From assembly GCA_028532985.1 (NCBI GenBank), contig JANCIK010000013.1, positions 2,666,001-2,730,000 of the forward strand: DNA of 64,000 nucleotides. The letters are read 5' to 3'. Under the pieces are notes generated by a model, which was not told the DNA's origin, made no database searches, and saw only the letters and a program-made list of their open reading frames with translations. Shown here in pieces: positions 43,827-54,537 of the stretch. The stretch is from Stropharia rugosoannulata (Eukaryota; Basidiomycota; Agaricomycetes; Agaricales; Strophariaceae). Both the position numbers and the translations under genes were made by a program. How positions within the stretch are numbered: position 1 is the stretch's first letter; the number at the start of each line of letters is the position of its first letter.

Positions 43827-44128
43827 CCTTCTACACAAAATGCGTCGCGTCTAGGTCGCATCGCACTGAGTTTCAATATTCAATGTCTGGTGCCGGTCCG
43901 CCACCGAGACCGTGGATTTGTTATGGATCAAGTTGAGATCATTATACTATCTCAAAGGCATACCGGGTCTGTCGCCAATGGCTCGGAAAAGGCGAGGAAG
44001 CACACATTGCTAATTGACTGCGCTTAGCGTCAGTATCGGTCTCAAATATGTTACATGAATGTGAGGAGCTTGGTGTCAGGTGAATTAAAATTTCTCATTA
44101 CATTGTTGTCGATGCTCATGGATTGTAG

Positions 44129-45600
44129 AACTTCGATCCGCTCGGTATTCACACCGGAAACTCGATTGTCATCGCTCCTTCGGTGACTCTCTCTGATGCA
44201 GACTACAACATGCTGCGCACGACTGCAATCAACCTAATCCGTCATCTTGGCGTGGTTGGTGAATGTAACATTCAGTACGCGCCCAACCCGACTTCGAAGG
44301 AATACTGCATTATTGAGGTTAGCAAATTAGTGCCACTAAATAAAGCGCATATATTTATTCATATGCATTGAACAGATCAATGCGTGTCTATTGCGTTTGT
44401 CTGCGCTCGCTTTGAAGACGACCGGTTGTTCTCTTGCTTTCATCGCCGCGAAACTTGGCCTAGGAATGCCGCTCAATGAGATTAAAACTTGGAAAACTGG
44501 GTCACCAAGGTCACTTCTGCTTGCTTCAAGCCCAGCTTGGACTATGTTGTCATGAAGATCCCCCCGCTGGGATCTCAAGAAGTTCAGCAGAGTCAGCCAT
44601 TTGCTAAGCTCGAGCATGAGAGTGTCGGTGTCAGGTGAGGTGATGCGCATGGGGCACACCTTCGAGGAGATGATTCAGAAGGCTATCCGTGCTATTGACA
44701 GTCAGTTCTCTGGGTTTGCAAAGGTGCGCTTTTCTTTGCTTATTTCTATGCGTCTACGAGGTCTAGTGCTTTACGCTATAGAATGACTTTGTCGAGGACA
44801 TGGATATGGAACTCAAGAATCCGATGTACAAGCGCATCAAATGGTTCTTGAACAAGCTGTACAACCTTTCTTATTGGAGAAGAGCCTATCGTACATTCAT
44901 TTTTATTAGTACTTTTGTATTGGTCTAATGTATAATGAAGGACTTGCACTATCTCCAATATTTCCATTACCCACTGTCATGGTCAATTACAACCCCGAAA
45001 CCGTCAGCACAGACTACGACGGAGCAGAGAGGCTCTACTTTGAAAACATCAGTGTCAAGACCATCTTGGACATCTACAACATGGAGAGCTTGCACAGTGT
45101 TATTTCTTCCTATGCAAGGACAAACACCCAACAACATTGCCCTGCCGCTCTACCGACAGAACATCAAGATCCACAGTACCTCCCCTGAGATGATCGACAT
45201 GGCTGAGAACAGGTACAAGTTCTCTTGCCTGCTCGACAAGATTGATGTCAATCAGCCTCTGCGGAAGGAGCTCTCCATCTTCAAAGAGGCTTCCCAGTTC
45301 TGCGACAAGGTCGGCTATCCTGTGCTTGTCCGTCTGTTGTATGTCCTTTCTGGTGTTGGTGAATTACCTCACTGAATTACCTCACTCAGGCCGCAGAGGT
45401 TTCCTGCGACCACCCTGTTGTTATCTCCAAGTACATTGAGCAGGCGAAGGAGATCGAGATGGACGCTGTTGCGAAGGATGGGATCATCCAAGTTAATGCA
45501 GAGACATCTTCAGTCGTGGAGGGATCCTTGCTGACACTGTTCGTACCCTTGTGTGCTATGGTAATGCCCTTGTCATCAGGCATCCTGAGGTTGGTAGCAA
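44129..45600 (+). pseudogene. URA2-like pseudogene: CPSase fragment joined to ATCase fragment
   Basis: After a TTGTAG acceptor the plus strand reads [60 protein letters not shown]: the ATP-grasp region of carbamoyl-phosphate synthase large subunit. Then [20 protein letters not shown] and [34 protein letters not shown] and [33 protein letters not shown] and [20 protein letters not shown] (another frame); [20 protein letters not shown]. After AKDG the text jumps to [14 protein letters not shown] and [20 protein letters not shown], which is aspartate transcarbamoylase. CPSase and ATCase adjacent in one polypeptide is the fungal URA2 arrangement (first steps of pyrimidine synthesis), but the long stretch between them is missing. 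Multiple frameshifts. Not functional. Confidence 0.75.
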
Positions 45601-45719
45601 AATCTATTAAGTCTGTGCTTGTACTATTGCGCCTGCCAAATCTGACCAGGAATACTAATACTACTACTCTTGGTCTACCACTGTTGAATATGATTAAATA
45701 ACAGTACTTGTAGTAGAAT

Positions 45720-46960
45720 AGTGTGAATGGATATTGGTACTTGAAAAAGAAACAGGCCCTGTATCAATAGTCTCACCAAGCTGGAATCTGAGCTCTGTTA
45801 AGGATATCTGTGTCGAGTAATTAGGACGCCACTGCATATGGGAGTTGAGTCTAGAAGACCCTTGAGGCTGATCACTAAGGTTATTAGTAGTAATGACAAC
45901 ATGACGCTACCTGACTCGACAACAAAACCGGTATGTTGCTGTTGCCAGAACAAGTATGTTTGAAATGAAGACTGCCACTCCAACCTATTGTTTATACAAT
46001 GTCAGGATACATGCAGACCATGAGAGAAGTACACTGGCAGGACACTGCTTACCTGAATAATTCCAGAAAAGTTTATAGCCCATAATGTCGCATGCTTCAC
46101 GACAAAGACATTATGGACAATACTGGCGGCCATTGTGAATACATGGCAAGAAAATGCCACAAACAGAAGGCAGAAGTGCCCTTTCCATAAGCAGTATCGA
46201 ATTTGAAAAACCATATATAGAGGAGCAAGTAGAAGCCACATGTCAGCGGTGAAATCAACTGTATCAGATGTCAGTTATATCCCGACACATTCTAGCTTCC
46301 AATACACGTACAGACAAGGATGTGTACTCCAGTGAACCATGGCATATTAGCTTGACCATAATAGGCCTTCTCAACAAGAATTGAGTTGAAGAAGATTACA
46401 AAAATTTTGGAGGCCAGAGACGAGAGGTTGTACAGGCTCCCTGGACTCAAAAGATGTGTAAGCATGAGCGACATTGCCAAACGTGTAAACCTTTAGAAGA
46501 TGAACATAAGTATACATGCCAATTTCTAAATACACTTATAATATATAGATGCACCATAGTGTGGATGTGGAGGTCACAAGTACAAGCCACTGTAAAACGG
46601 AACTGGCAGCGGAAGAAGACACTTGGCTTGTGGTATTCAGAACAGAGCCAATGAGAAGTATAGTAATGCTGATAGATGCCAGTAGTGATAGAAAATTGTC
46701 ATAGCCTAGTTTGCAAATGTGGGTACGGTGGCTCAGACAAACAATACATGCAAAAAGAGCAAGGCTTAGTAGAGCCCAGCCTCCAACTAATACAATCCAT
46801 ATTCAGTATTAGTGTAGTAAAGCTTGATATTACATACTGGTAGATTTTCTATGTGCAGCTTCAATGTAAATCATGAATCAAGATATAGGTTACAGAGAAG
46901 GAAGGTATTGGGTGTAGAGGAGTGGAGAGGAGCGAAGACGGCAGGTATTCAATTGTACAC
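45720..46960 (-). CDS. Candidate multi-pass membrane protein, weak
   Basis: Minus-strand exon-like segments with clear hydrophobic helices: VLVGGWALLSLALFACIVCL, FLSLLASISITILLIGSVL, FFNSILVEKAYYGQANM-PWF, MWLLLAPLYMVFQIRYCLW, LLFVAFSCHVFTMAASIVHN and VMLSLLLITLVISL. The order and spacing resemble the multi-helix receptor-like proteins common in Agaricomycetes, but stops interrupt some joins and I could not fix all introns. It may be a decayed copy. Confidence 0.35.
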
Positions 46961-47158
46961 GTAAATTTGGGACTTGAATTTCCATATTAAGTTGGAACTT
47001 TCTTCAACTCATACGACATTGAACTTCAGACCATAGCCCACTGCTATCATACTTGATTCCTCTCCATGAACATGGCAACTCCTTCCAGTACACCTGTAAC
47101 TGCAAATTTTTCTGGTAGTCCAGCTACCAGTACTTCAACAAGTCTTATTTCAGTTGTT

Positions 47159-47490
47159 CTTGGCACGACAGAAGCAGAAGTGCATCACCCCTGCTCAGTA
47201 CAATGGCGTTAGTTTGGATGAAAGAATATATGTATGTCAGAGTAAATTCACTAGAACTCTTGATTTACTCAATTGCTTTCTAGAACCTTCTTATCACCCA
47301 AGAGGAACTTATCAGAAGTCTGCGCGACGAAATAATTACCATTAAAATGGAGGTGGCAAGATTGGAAACCGAATTGGCATCTCAGCGAGGAAACAGTCCA
47401 CAGCATCAGCGTCATTCTGGCATTGACAGAGAAGCCACAGTTATAATACCCCAACTCCCACTTCGTCGTGAGGGTGCCATCTTCTTTTGA
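47159..47490 (+). CDS. Short coiled-coil protein, two exons, weak
   Basis: LARQKQKCITPAQYNGVSLD-ERIY is followed by a GTATGT donor. After a TTTCTAG acceptor comes NLLITQEELIRSLRDEIITI, KMEVARLETELASQRGNSPQ and a stop at 47488. The join gives a heptad pattern. The 5' end is unclear (an ATTTCAG acceptor precedes the first segment; a Ser/Thr-rich ATG frame starts near 47083). Unknown function. Confidence 0.35.
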
Positions 47491-47564
47491 TCCTATAAAT
47501 ATTATGTAGTATCCATACTTTGCTTTTATAATAATATTTCAAAATTGCTTTGCTATGCTTACGA

Positions 47565-47697
47565 AGGGCTATGAAGAACATGATATATGCATGATATTGT
47601 TTATAATTCAATGTGAGAAAAATCATCCCCATTGGATGATTTTTCTCACATTGAATTATAAACAATATCATGCATATATCATGTTCTTCATAGCCCT
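47565..47697. repeat. Hairpin with a perfect 64-bp stem and 5-nt loop
   Basis: Left arm 47565-47628, loop CCATT 47629-47633, right arm 47634-47697. I found no mismatch between arms. Almost identical short open frames on opposite strands follow from this symmetry. Confidence 0.95.
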
Positions 47698-48174
47698 CCT
47701 AATCACTCCCACTACGGTCTTTCTTCTGTATGTCGGACCAAAGAGCAGTGGTTGAAAGGTACGCATTTGCATAATTTGGGTTGAGCTATTCTTATTAATG
47801 ATAATATATAGGTCAACTACCTAATATTGAATTCTCATTACATCGTCAACATATTTGCTTCTGATAGAAACATTGTAATGGTCAGGAGATCTATACGATC
47901 CTGAGAGCATCCTAAATATAATTGGTATGTGATTGTCCTCTTGCCAATTTGCCATAAGTTGCTAATGTATTATTGTTATCTGCAGACAATTTGTGCTTCA
48001 ACTATAGCATGTGGGAATGGGGCTGTCTCAAGGCTGTTGAGGGTTCTCAGATAACCTAATTGTATGCTCTTTGGCTGTTCCTTACCCCCTTCTTTATTCT
48101 ACTATCAATTTGAATCATCTTTGCCGTTACTTCTGATGCCTTAGTTAAACTTGAATAATGGACTTAACTTTCAG

Positions 48175-48262
48175 CTTGCTCAAGATGCCATTCCAGAATG
48201 CCCTGCTTGTTCAAAAACCTTCACCACAAGCAAAGGACTCAATTCTCATCTATCAATGGCGC
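48175..48262 (+). pseudogene. C2H2 finger exon, left half, split by the retroelement
   Basis: After a CTTTCAG acceptor the frame reads LAQDAIPECPACSKTFTTSK and GLNSHLSMA, with Cys-x2-Cys and a His as in a C2H2 finger. It ends at the LTR start (48263). Beyond the insertion, sequence from 54539 could continue it (QYKGFFDKVCFWQKP). C2H2 fingers of this type precede Plavaka- or KDZ-associated proteins in mushrooms (family knowledge); identity is not certain. Confidence 0.5.
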
Positions 48263-49475
48263 TGACAGGGCTGCTTTTTGGCTACGGGTGTAAACAGTCA
48301 GAAGGTCCGTTAGTGGGATAGCTGCGTGCGGGAAATACAGAGAGACTAGAGTTGAGCCTGACTCATAACTCATAGTCTATAGCTATCAGCGCCCATCATG
48401 ACTACAAGCACCTGCGTGCACCTATTGTGAAAAGTATTGGACAGCAAACTGTACAGTTTTAAAGGTGCATAGTTTGGCCATCTGTGCAAGTGATCAGGTG
48501 CGCGTAGAATGGTTAATCACCAGCAAATTGCGGTGTGAGTACAGCTGAGCAGGTACCAAGGGCGGTGTGAAGGGCTGTGCGTGCATCTCATGTGTGTGCA
48601 TCACAAAGGCAGAATTTGCCTAAGTCCACACATCATGTGACTGTGGCAGCGCACATCAAAAGACGCGCAAAAGCCCGAGGAACAAATGACATGCGCACAG
48701 CAAATGCCAAGGGACTGGAACACTAGAGGAAGTCCGGATGTGATGTGCAGACCTTTGGCCGCGTTGCTAGTATTTACTTTACCTTATTATTAGTACACAT
48801 GTGTGCATCACATATAAACCTGTATCCTGTTCTATAGTAATTTAAGCAATTGTCTACCTACTAGATCTGTGTGCTGGGTTCTGTCCCAGGCCGTCAGCGG
48901 GCTGTGTTTAGCTTTTGTTAGGGTCTTAACTGTGAAGTATTTGTGAATTATAGAAGTTTTGGATAGCTTCTGGCCACCAGGTCATTTGGAGAGCTCAGTG
49001 GGGAGTCAGTACAACCGTGTACGAAAACTTGCACTGTAGTGTTTAGACTGTGAGACTGCACCGCTGGGTGAAAGACTTTGGAGAGTCTTGGATTTCTGGA
49101 CTTTGGAGAGTCCGTGCATCGAACAAGGTCACCGGACCCTGAAGTGCGCGCAGCAAAGCCATTCACTAAAACAACTTATTTCATATATCATTTTGCCTAG
49201 CACACGCCACTAGCAACCGGACTCTATCCGAGATTTACTAGAATTAAACCCCTCCTTACAAATGAACTTGCAGGCACTACTTGCTATTACAAAGACTAGA
49301 GGACACGAGGTGCGCGCATTGCACGCCCAGAACGGGAACCAGGGCAGAGCATAGAATAAACTAGCCATTTAGTTGAGGGCGTTCGCTCGATCTAAGGGAT
49401 AGGATCTCGCTCCGCTGGGTGTGTGTGTGTGTTATGTTTCATGAGTTCAAGTCTAGCTACGCAGTAGACCTCTCA
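48263..49475 (+). mobile_element. LTR copy A (TG…CA, 1213 bp)
   Basis: Begins TGACAGGGCTGCTTTTTGGC and ends GTAGACCTCTCA; includes a GT microsatellite near the 3' end. It is nearly identical to the reverse complement of 53321-54537 (LTR copy B). Many CpG sites present in the 25690-26901 copy are TpG or CpA here. The element body to its right runs in the same direction as this LTR. Confidence 0.9.
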
Positions 49476-49786
49476 CCGGCTGCGCCAACTGTATCTTCTG
49501 GACAAACTTGCCTCTAATGGGTATGGCATCGCCTGGCGGTCTGATGGCATCATGCTACCGGCGGGATACAATCCCGAATTTTTGCGGCATGAAGACGAAC
49601 TTCTTCTGTCGATGACGGAAATGACGCCGGTCTGGTGGTTAGCACCGGCTGACGAAATAATTGATTACAACGATACTGCCGCCTCAATTCGGCATCACTT
49701 TGACATCCTGTTGACGTTCATGCTGGATTTCTACGATGCTACAAACCTGATGCCAGATCTGCCAGGAAGCCCGGTGCCATATGTGG
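49476..49786 (+). pseudogene. Captured coding fragment between LTR copies
   Basis: An open stretch of about 104 codons with no start, beginning exactly at the LTR end: RLRQLYLLDKLASNGYGIAW, RSDGIMLPAGYNPEFLRHED, ELLLSMTEMTPVWWLAPADE, IIDYNDTAASIRHHFDI, NLMPDLPGSPVPYVAY. It stops where partial LTR sequence resumes (49787). The composition looks like a real protein exon, not retroelement. The family is not recognised. Confidence 0.6.
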
Positions 49787-50080
49787 CATATATCATTTTG
49801 CCTAGCACACACCTCTGGCAACCAGACTCTATCTGAGATTTACTAGAATTAAAACCCTCCTTACAAACAAACTTGCAGGCACTACTTGCTATTACAAAGA
49901 CTAGAGGACACGAGGTGCGCACATCGCCAGCCCAGAATGGGAACCAGGGCAGAGCATAGAATAAACTAGCCATTTAGTTGAGGGCGTTCGCTCGATCTAA
50001 GGGATAGGATCTCGCTCCGCTGGGTGTGTGTGTGTGTTGTGTTTTGCGATTTCGAGTCTAGCTACGCAGTAGACCTCTCA
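49787..50080 (+). mobile_element. Partial 5' LTR of the gag-bearing element
   Basis: Matches the last 294 bp or so of LTR copy A in the same orientation, starting CATATATCATTTTGCC and ending GTAGACCTCTCA. It is followed at once by the primer-binding site. Confidence 0.85.
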
Positions 50081-50082
50081 TC

Positions 50083-50099
50083 TGGAGCCCACCGCGAGG
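50083..50099 (+). other. Candidate primer-binding site
   Basis: TGGAGCCCACCGCGAGG lies two bases after the LTR end. It begins TGG, as expected for pairing with the CCA end of a tRNA primer. Which tRNA cannot be told here. Confidence 0.55.
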
Positions 50100-50222
50100 G
50101 GAAGGTTCAGAAATCTCATTTAGTGTTTCGGGAACTACGGCTGGCGCCTATTACAATAAATTACAAAAATTTCAAATAAAACGGGGACGAGTAACAAGCG
50201 AGGCAAATTTCCTGCGCCTTCA

Positions 50223-52217
50223 TTGCTCGCCGAGCCAGAAGAAGCCAGACCATCCTTTGGAACGGTGCCTTCACGCAAGAGAACCACGAGGAGCAAGAAA
50301 GACGCTGAGCTGGTAGAGCCGTTGGTAATTACACCGACGCGAGACAGAAAAGCAAAGAAAAGAGCGAGGGAGGAAGCGCAGTTGCAGATCGAGACTCAGG
50401 GATTAGCGCAGCGCATCCAAGGTGCGCTCACCGAAAGCGACTCGGAGTTAAGAGTAGGGACTAGTGGATTTTGGGGACCACCATCTGGCATCGAAACAGA
50501 AGACCAATTAGTGGACGGTGATATTACACTCGAAACCGCACCATTCGGTACTTCTGATAGCCAAGCTACCCAAGACACCCCTCCTCCATTCTCGGAAGTA
50601 TTTGGAACTGCTAAGACATCCGCGCAGCGCACGGCGGAAAATAGTGAAAGTGAGGCAGAGCTCATAGCGAGAGATATATTTGGAGGAGACTTGTCAGATC
50701 TTTCAGAAAGCGAACGAAATTCACCCCCACGAGAACCAGAAACTATGCCTAGGGATATGTCCATGCCAGTACGCGGTGCGCGCAGCGTGCTGAGCTTCGA
50801 TCCTGCTGCAGAGCGCGATGAGCTGCCGCAGTACTTCGAGGACCTGGAGGATTGGTTTAAGCGCGCGGAGGTGACGGAGGACGATGAGAAGAGGGGATAT
50901 GTAATAAAATATGTACCCATGCAGACGGCGGAGGAGTGGAAGAATTTACCAGGTTATGATACCAAGGGGTACGCGGAGCTCAAGAAAATGATTCTCAACG
51001 AGTAACCGGAGGTGATCAGCATTCAGACAGGGTCCATTGCGCGGCTCAAGAAGCTCTGCAAGGAGAATCAGCACATCTCGGAGGAAGACCTCCAGGTGTT
51101 GCTGGACTTCAAGCGCGCGTTCTTGGCCGAGGCCGCTAAGCTCACGAAGGCGCCTACTCTGCTCGCGAATCATACCTTGGTGACTTACTTCACCAATAGT
51201 CTCACTGCGGGGTTCAGGGATCGATTGTTTAATAAACTGGACATTGATTACACGACGCGTGCATCGTTCGACAAGTTCTTGACTGAGCGCAATATACAGT
51301 TCACTGCACCTACTGGGGTGACGGTAGAAGCACGCACCGAGGACATGTACCCTCTCAAACAAGTAGCCGAGATGGCGGAACAAATGGCCCGTACTAAGAA
51401 CCCGAGCACGACGCTGAGCCTAGGGCGCGAGAGCACTGATGGACTTATGCCAGTGCCCGCCATCAAGACTGAGGCTGCAGATGTTGCTTCGCTGCATGGA
51501 GATATTGAGGACCTGAAAGAGTTCATTGCCTCCTTCAAGGATGCATTGTCATTAGTAGAGAAGACGGTGGCGAAGTCAAAGGAGTCAAGTAAGAAAGAAT
51601 TGGAGGACATTATTCACAATGTCATGGCTGCGTGCACCGCACCGATGTCGGTGCCTGTGCAACCAGTAGCCCCCATGATGCCCATGAGTGCACCAAGTTT
51701 TGGCGGACTGCTGCCTAGGCCTTTCCAATACCAACAACGCCCGGAGCCTCGTTGCTTCTACTGCAAGCAGACGGGACATGTGGTTGCTGAGTGCATTGTA
51801 CGGCAGCAGGACTTGTCAGCTGGGAGGATTGTCATCACAGAGGCGGGGCGCTTACAGCTACCAGATGGGTCATCAATACCTTGGGACCCTTCGCGCGCGA
51901 TCAAAGAGCGCGTAGATGAATGGCATAAGAAGAACGGGCAGCCCGCGCAGCAAGTGTATATGGCACCTGTCCATCCCTCGTATATGGGTATGCCTCCGAG
52001 CATGGTATATTCGCAGATGTACCAACCAGCCAGTTCCTTGGACGAGACTTACGAGGAGCAGATACGCGCACTTCAGCAAGAGCTGGAGAGTAAGAAGGCG
52101 TTCCTGAAGGAGCGCGCATCGGCAAAGACGCCTGAGGACGTGATAGAGGAACAGCGTCAGTTAATAGTGACTATGAAAGCCGAACGCGACTCTGCGCTCA
52201 GTCAGGGTTTCGATTGA
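50223..52217 (+). pseudogene. Ty3-type retroelement gag, interrupted by one stop
   Basis: First part (to 51005): disordered, Lys/Arg-rich then acidic, followed by ERDELPQYFEDLEDWFKRAE, YVIKYVPMQTAEEWKNLPGY and YAELKKMILNE, typical of mushroom Ty3-type Gag. A TAA (51003-51005) interrupts it; the same frame continues at once with PEVISIQTGSIARLKKLCKE and DIDYTTRASFDKFLTERNIQ. The second part ends at 52217 after a CCHC zinc knuckle, CFYCKQTGHVVAEC (Cys-x2-Cys-x4-His-x4-Cys, near 51750), and a C-terminal helix. No ATG is found at the expected start; the frame opens at a TTG. A fungal retroelement, defective by the internal stop and the missing pol. Confidence 0.8.
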
Positions 52218-52222
52218 GTCTG

Positions 52223-53323
52223 ATGAAGGGAAACGCGGGCAGAGTTATGCATAGCGGCTCTGATAAACCCAAGAACCCGGAGGGCGCAAACAAGAAGTTA
52301 CCAATCAAGAATATACCCAGAGCATCGGTTGAGGACGCGAGTGACGATGAGGAGGATGAATTGCGAAAAGTAGTGGAGGAGCAAGGTGCGCGCAGCGCAC
52401 CAGTAAAGAAGAAAGTAGTGTTTGAGGTTCCTGCAAAGGCTGGGCCTAGTGCACGACCAGCAGCAGTGCCATATGTAATGGTACCGCCGCTGCGCGTACC
52501 AGAGAAAGTAAAACCTAAGGTTAGGGAAGAACCCATACCTGTAGTAGAGAAGAGGAAGCCAGCCTATAAGCTGCGTGCACCTATCGAAGATGAAGTGCAG
52601 GCTGATGTGGTCCTCAAACACTTAGAAAATCAGAAGATTGAGATCACGCAGGGCCAGTTGTTAGGCATATTGACTGCAGGTTTCAGAAGAAAGTTCGTTG
52701 AGTGCATAGTACCAAGAAAAGTGCCATTGGATTTGAACACGATGCACATACTACAATTAGACTATGATGAAGAAGAGCGCGAAGTAGATGAAGATGAAGC
52801 TATTGCGCGGTTAGCAGAAGAAGAAGAGGAAGAGGAGTTTATGCAGAGGGATGAGCTACCAGTGGCCACTTTCCTTACTTTCTCAGATGAGCGCAGCAGA
52901 CTGCAACCGGGTACCATTATCATGGAAGACCCGTACGAGCAGTACGTCTCGACTCTGCAGCCGGGCGAAAAGCCTAAGGGACTTATTGTGGCGTGCGAAT
53001 CGCACCATCTGAAGGCGGTGTTTCCTCTCATCAACGGCAAAGGACACGCAGAAACGTTGCTCGACAGTGGGTCGCAGATTGTGTCAATGGCACAGGACAC
53101 TGCTGAGCGCTTGGGACTTAGTTGGGACCCGGACTTCACTATACGAATGCAGAGCGCGAATAAGCAGGTGGAATCCACCAAGGGCTTAGCACGCAATGTA
53201 CCGTTTGTGTTTAACGGACTGACGGTGTACTTACAAGTGCATGTCATCAGCGCAGCGGCTTACGAGGTGCTTTTGGGCAGGCCATTCGAGATCCTCACGG
53301 AGAGCAATGTAAAGACGCGTTGA
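52223..53323 (+). pseudogene. Retroelement aspartic protease ORF, pol removed
   Basis: Frame -1 relative to gag. N-terminal linker with acidic stretches (DDEEDELRKVVEE and a run of Glu near 52820), then the retropepsin-like domain: GHAETLLDSGSQIVSMAQDT (catalytic DSG), FVFNGLTVYLQVHVISAAAY and EVLLGRPFEI. It breaks off at KTR, where LTR copy B begins (53321); the TGA stop is the first triplet of the LTR. Reverse transcriptase, RNase H and integrase are absent. Confidence 0.85.
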
Positions 53324-54537
53324 GAGGTCTACTGCGTAGCTAGACTTGAACTCATGAAACATAACACACACACACACCCAGCGGAGCGAGATCCTATCCC
53401 TTAGATCGAGCGAACGCCCTCAACTAAATGGCTAGTTTATTCTATGCTCTGCCCTGGTTCCCGTTCTGGGCGTGCAATGCGCGCACCTCGTGTCCTCTAG
53501 TCTTTGTAATAGCAAGTAGTGCCTGCAAGTTCATTTGTAAGGAGGGGTTTAATTCTAGTAAATCTCGGATAGAGTCCGGTTGCTAGTGGCGTGTGCTAGG
53601 CAAAATGATATATGAAATAAGTTGTTTTAGTGAATGGCTTTGCTGCGCGCACTTCAGGGTCCGGTGACCTTGTTCGATGCACGGACTCTCCAAAGTCCAG
53701 AAATCCAAGACTCTCCAAAGTCTTTCACCCAGCGGTGCAGTCTCACAGTCTAAACACTACAGTGCAAGTTTTCGTACACGGTTGTACTGACTCCCCACTG
53801 AGCTCTCCAAATGACCTGGTGGCCAGAAGCTATCCAAAACTTCTATAATTCACAAATACTTCACAGTTAAGACCCTAACAAAAGCTAAACACAGCCCGCT
53901 GACGGCCTGGGACAGAACCCAGCACACAGATCTAGTAGGTAGACAATTGCTTAAATTACTATAGAACAGGATACAGGTTTATATGTGATGCACACATGTG
54001 TACTAATAATAAGGTAAAGTAAATACTAGCAACGCGCGGCCAAAGGTCTGCACATCACATCCGGACTTCCCTCTAGTGTTCCAGTCCCTTGGCATTTGCT
54101 GTGCGCATGTCATTTGTTCCCTCGGGCTTTTGCGCGTCTTTTGATGTGCGCTGCCACAGTCACATGATGTGTGGACTTAGGCAAATTCTGCCTTTGTGAT
54201 GCACACACATGAGATGCACGCACAGCCCTTCACACCGCCCTTGGTACCTGCTCAGCTGTACTCACACCGCAATTTGCTGGTGATTAACCATTCTACGCGC
54301 ACCTGATCACTTGCACAGATGGCCAAACTATGCACCTTTAAAACTGTACAGTTTGCTGTCCAATACTTTTCACAATAGGTGCACGCAGGTGCTTGTAGTC
54401 ATGATGGGCGCTGATAGCTATAGACTATGAGTTATGAGTCAGGCTCAACTCTAGTCTCTCTGTATTTCCCGCACGCAGCTATCCCACTAACGGACCTTCT
54501 GACTGTTTACACCCGTAGCCAAAAAGCAGCCCTGTCA
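53321..54537 (-). mobile_element. LTR copy B, inverted relative to copy A
   Basis: Reads TGAGAGGTCTACTGCG…CAGCCCTGTCA on the plus strand, i.e. the reverse complement of copy A, about 1217 bp and almost identical. A normal 3' LTR would be in the same orientation as copy A and the gag gene; this one is not. Flanks GCGT (left) and GCAG (right) do not match each other. Confidence 0.9.

Noticed and set aside
47441..47755. Two almost identical 66-76 codon membrane-like peptides on opposite strands
   Set aside because: Both are translations of the two arms of the 64-bp-stem hairpin.
25991..53848. Conserved 72-75 codon frame (NGFAARTSGSGDLVRC…) in three places
   Set aside because: It lies inside the LTR in all three copies, and its conservation is that of the LTR itself.
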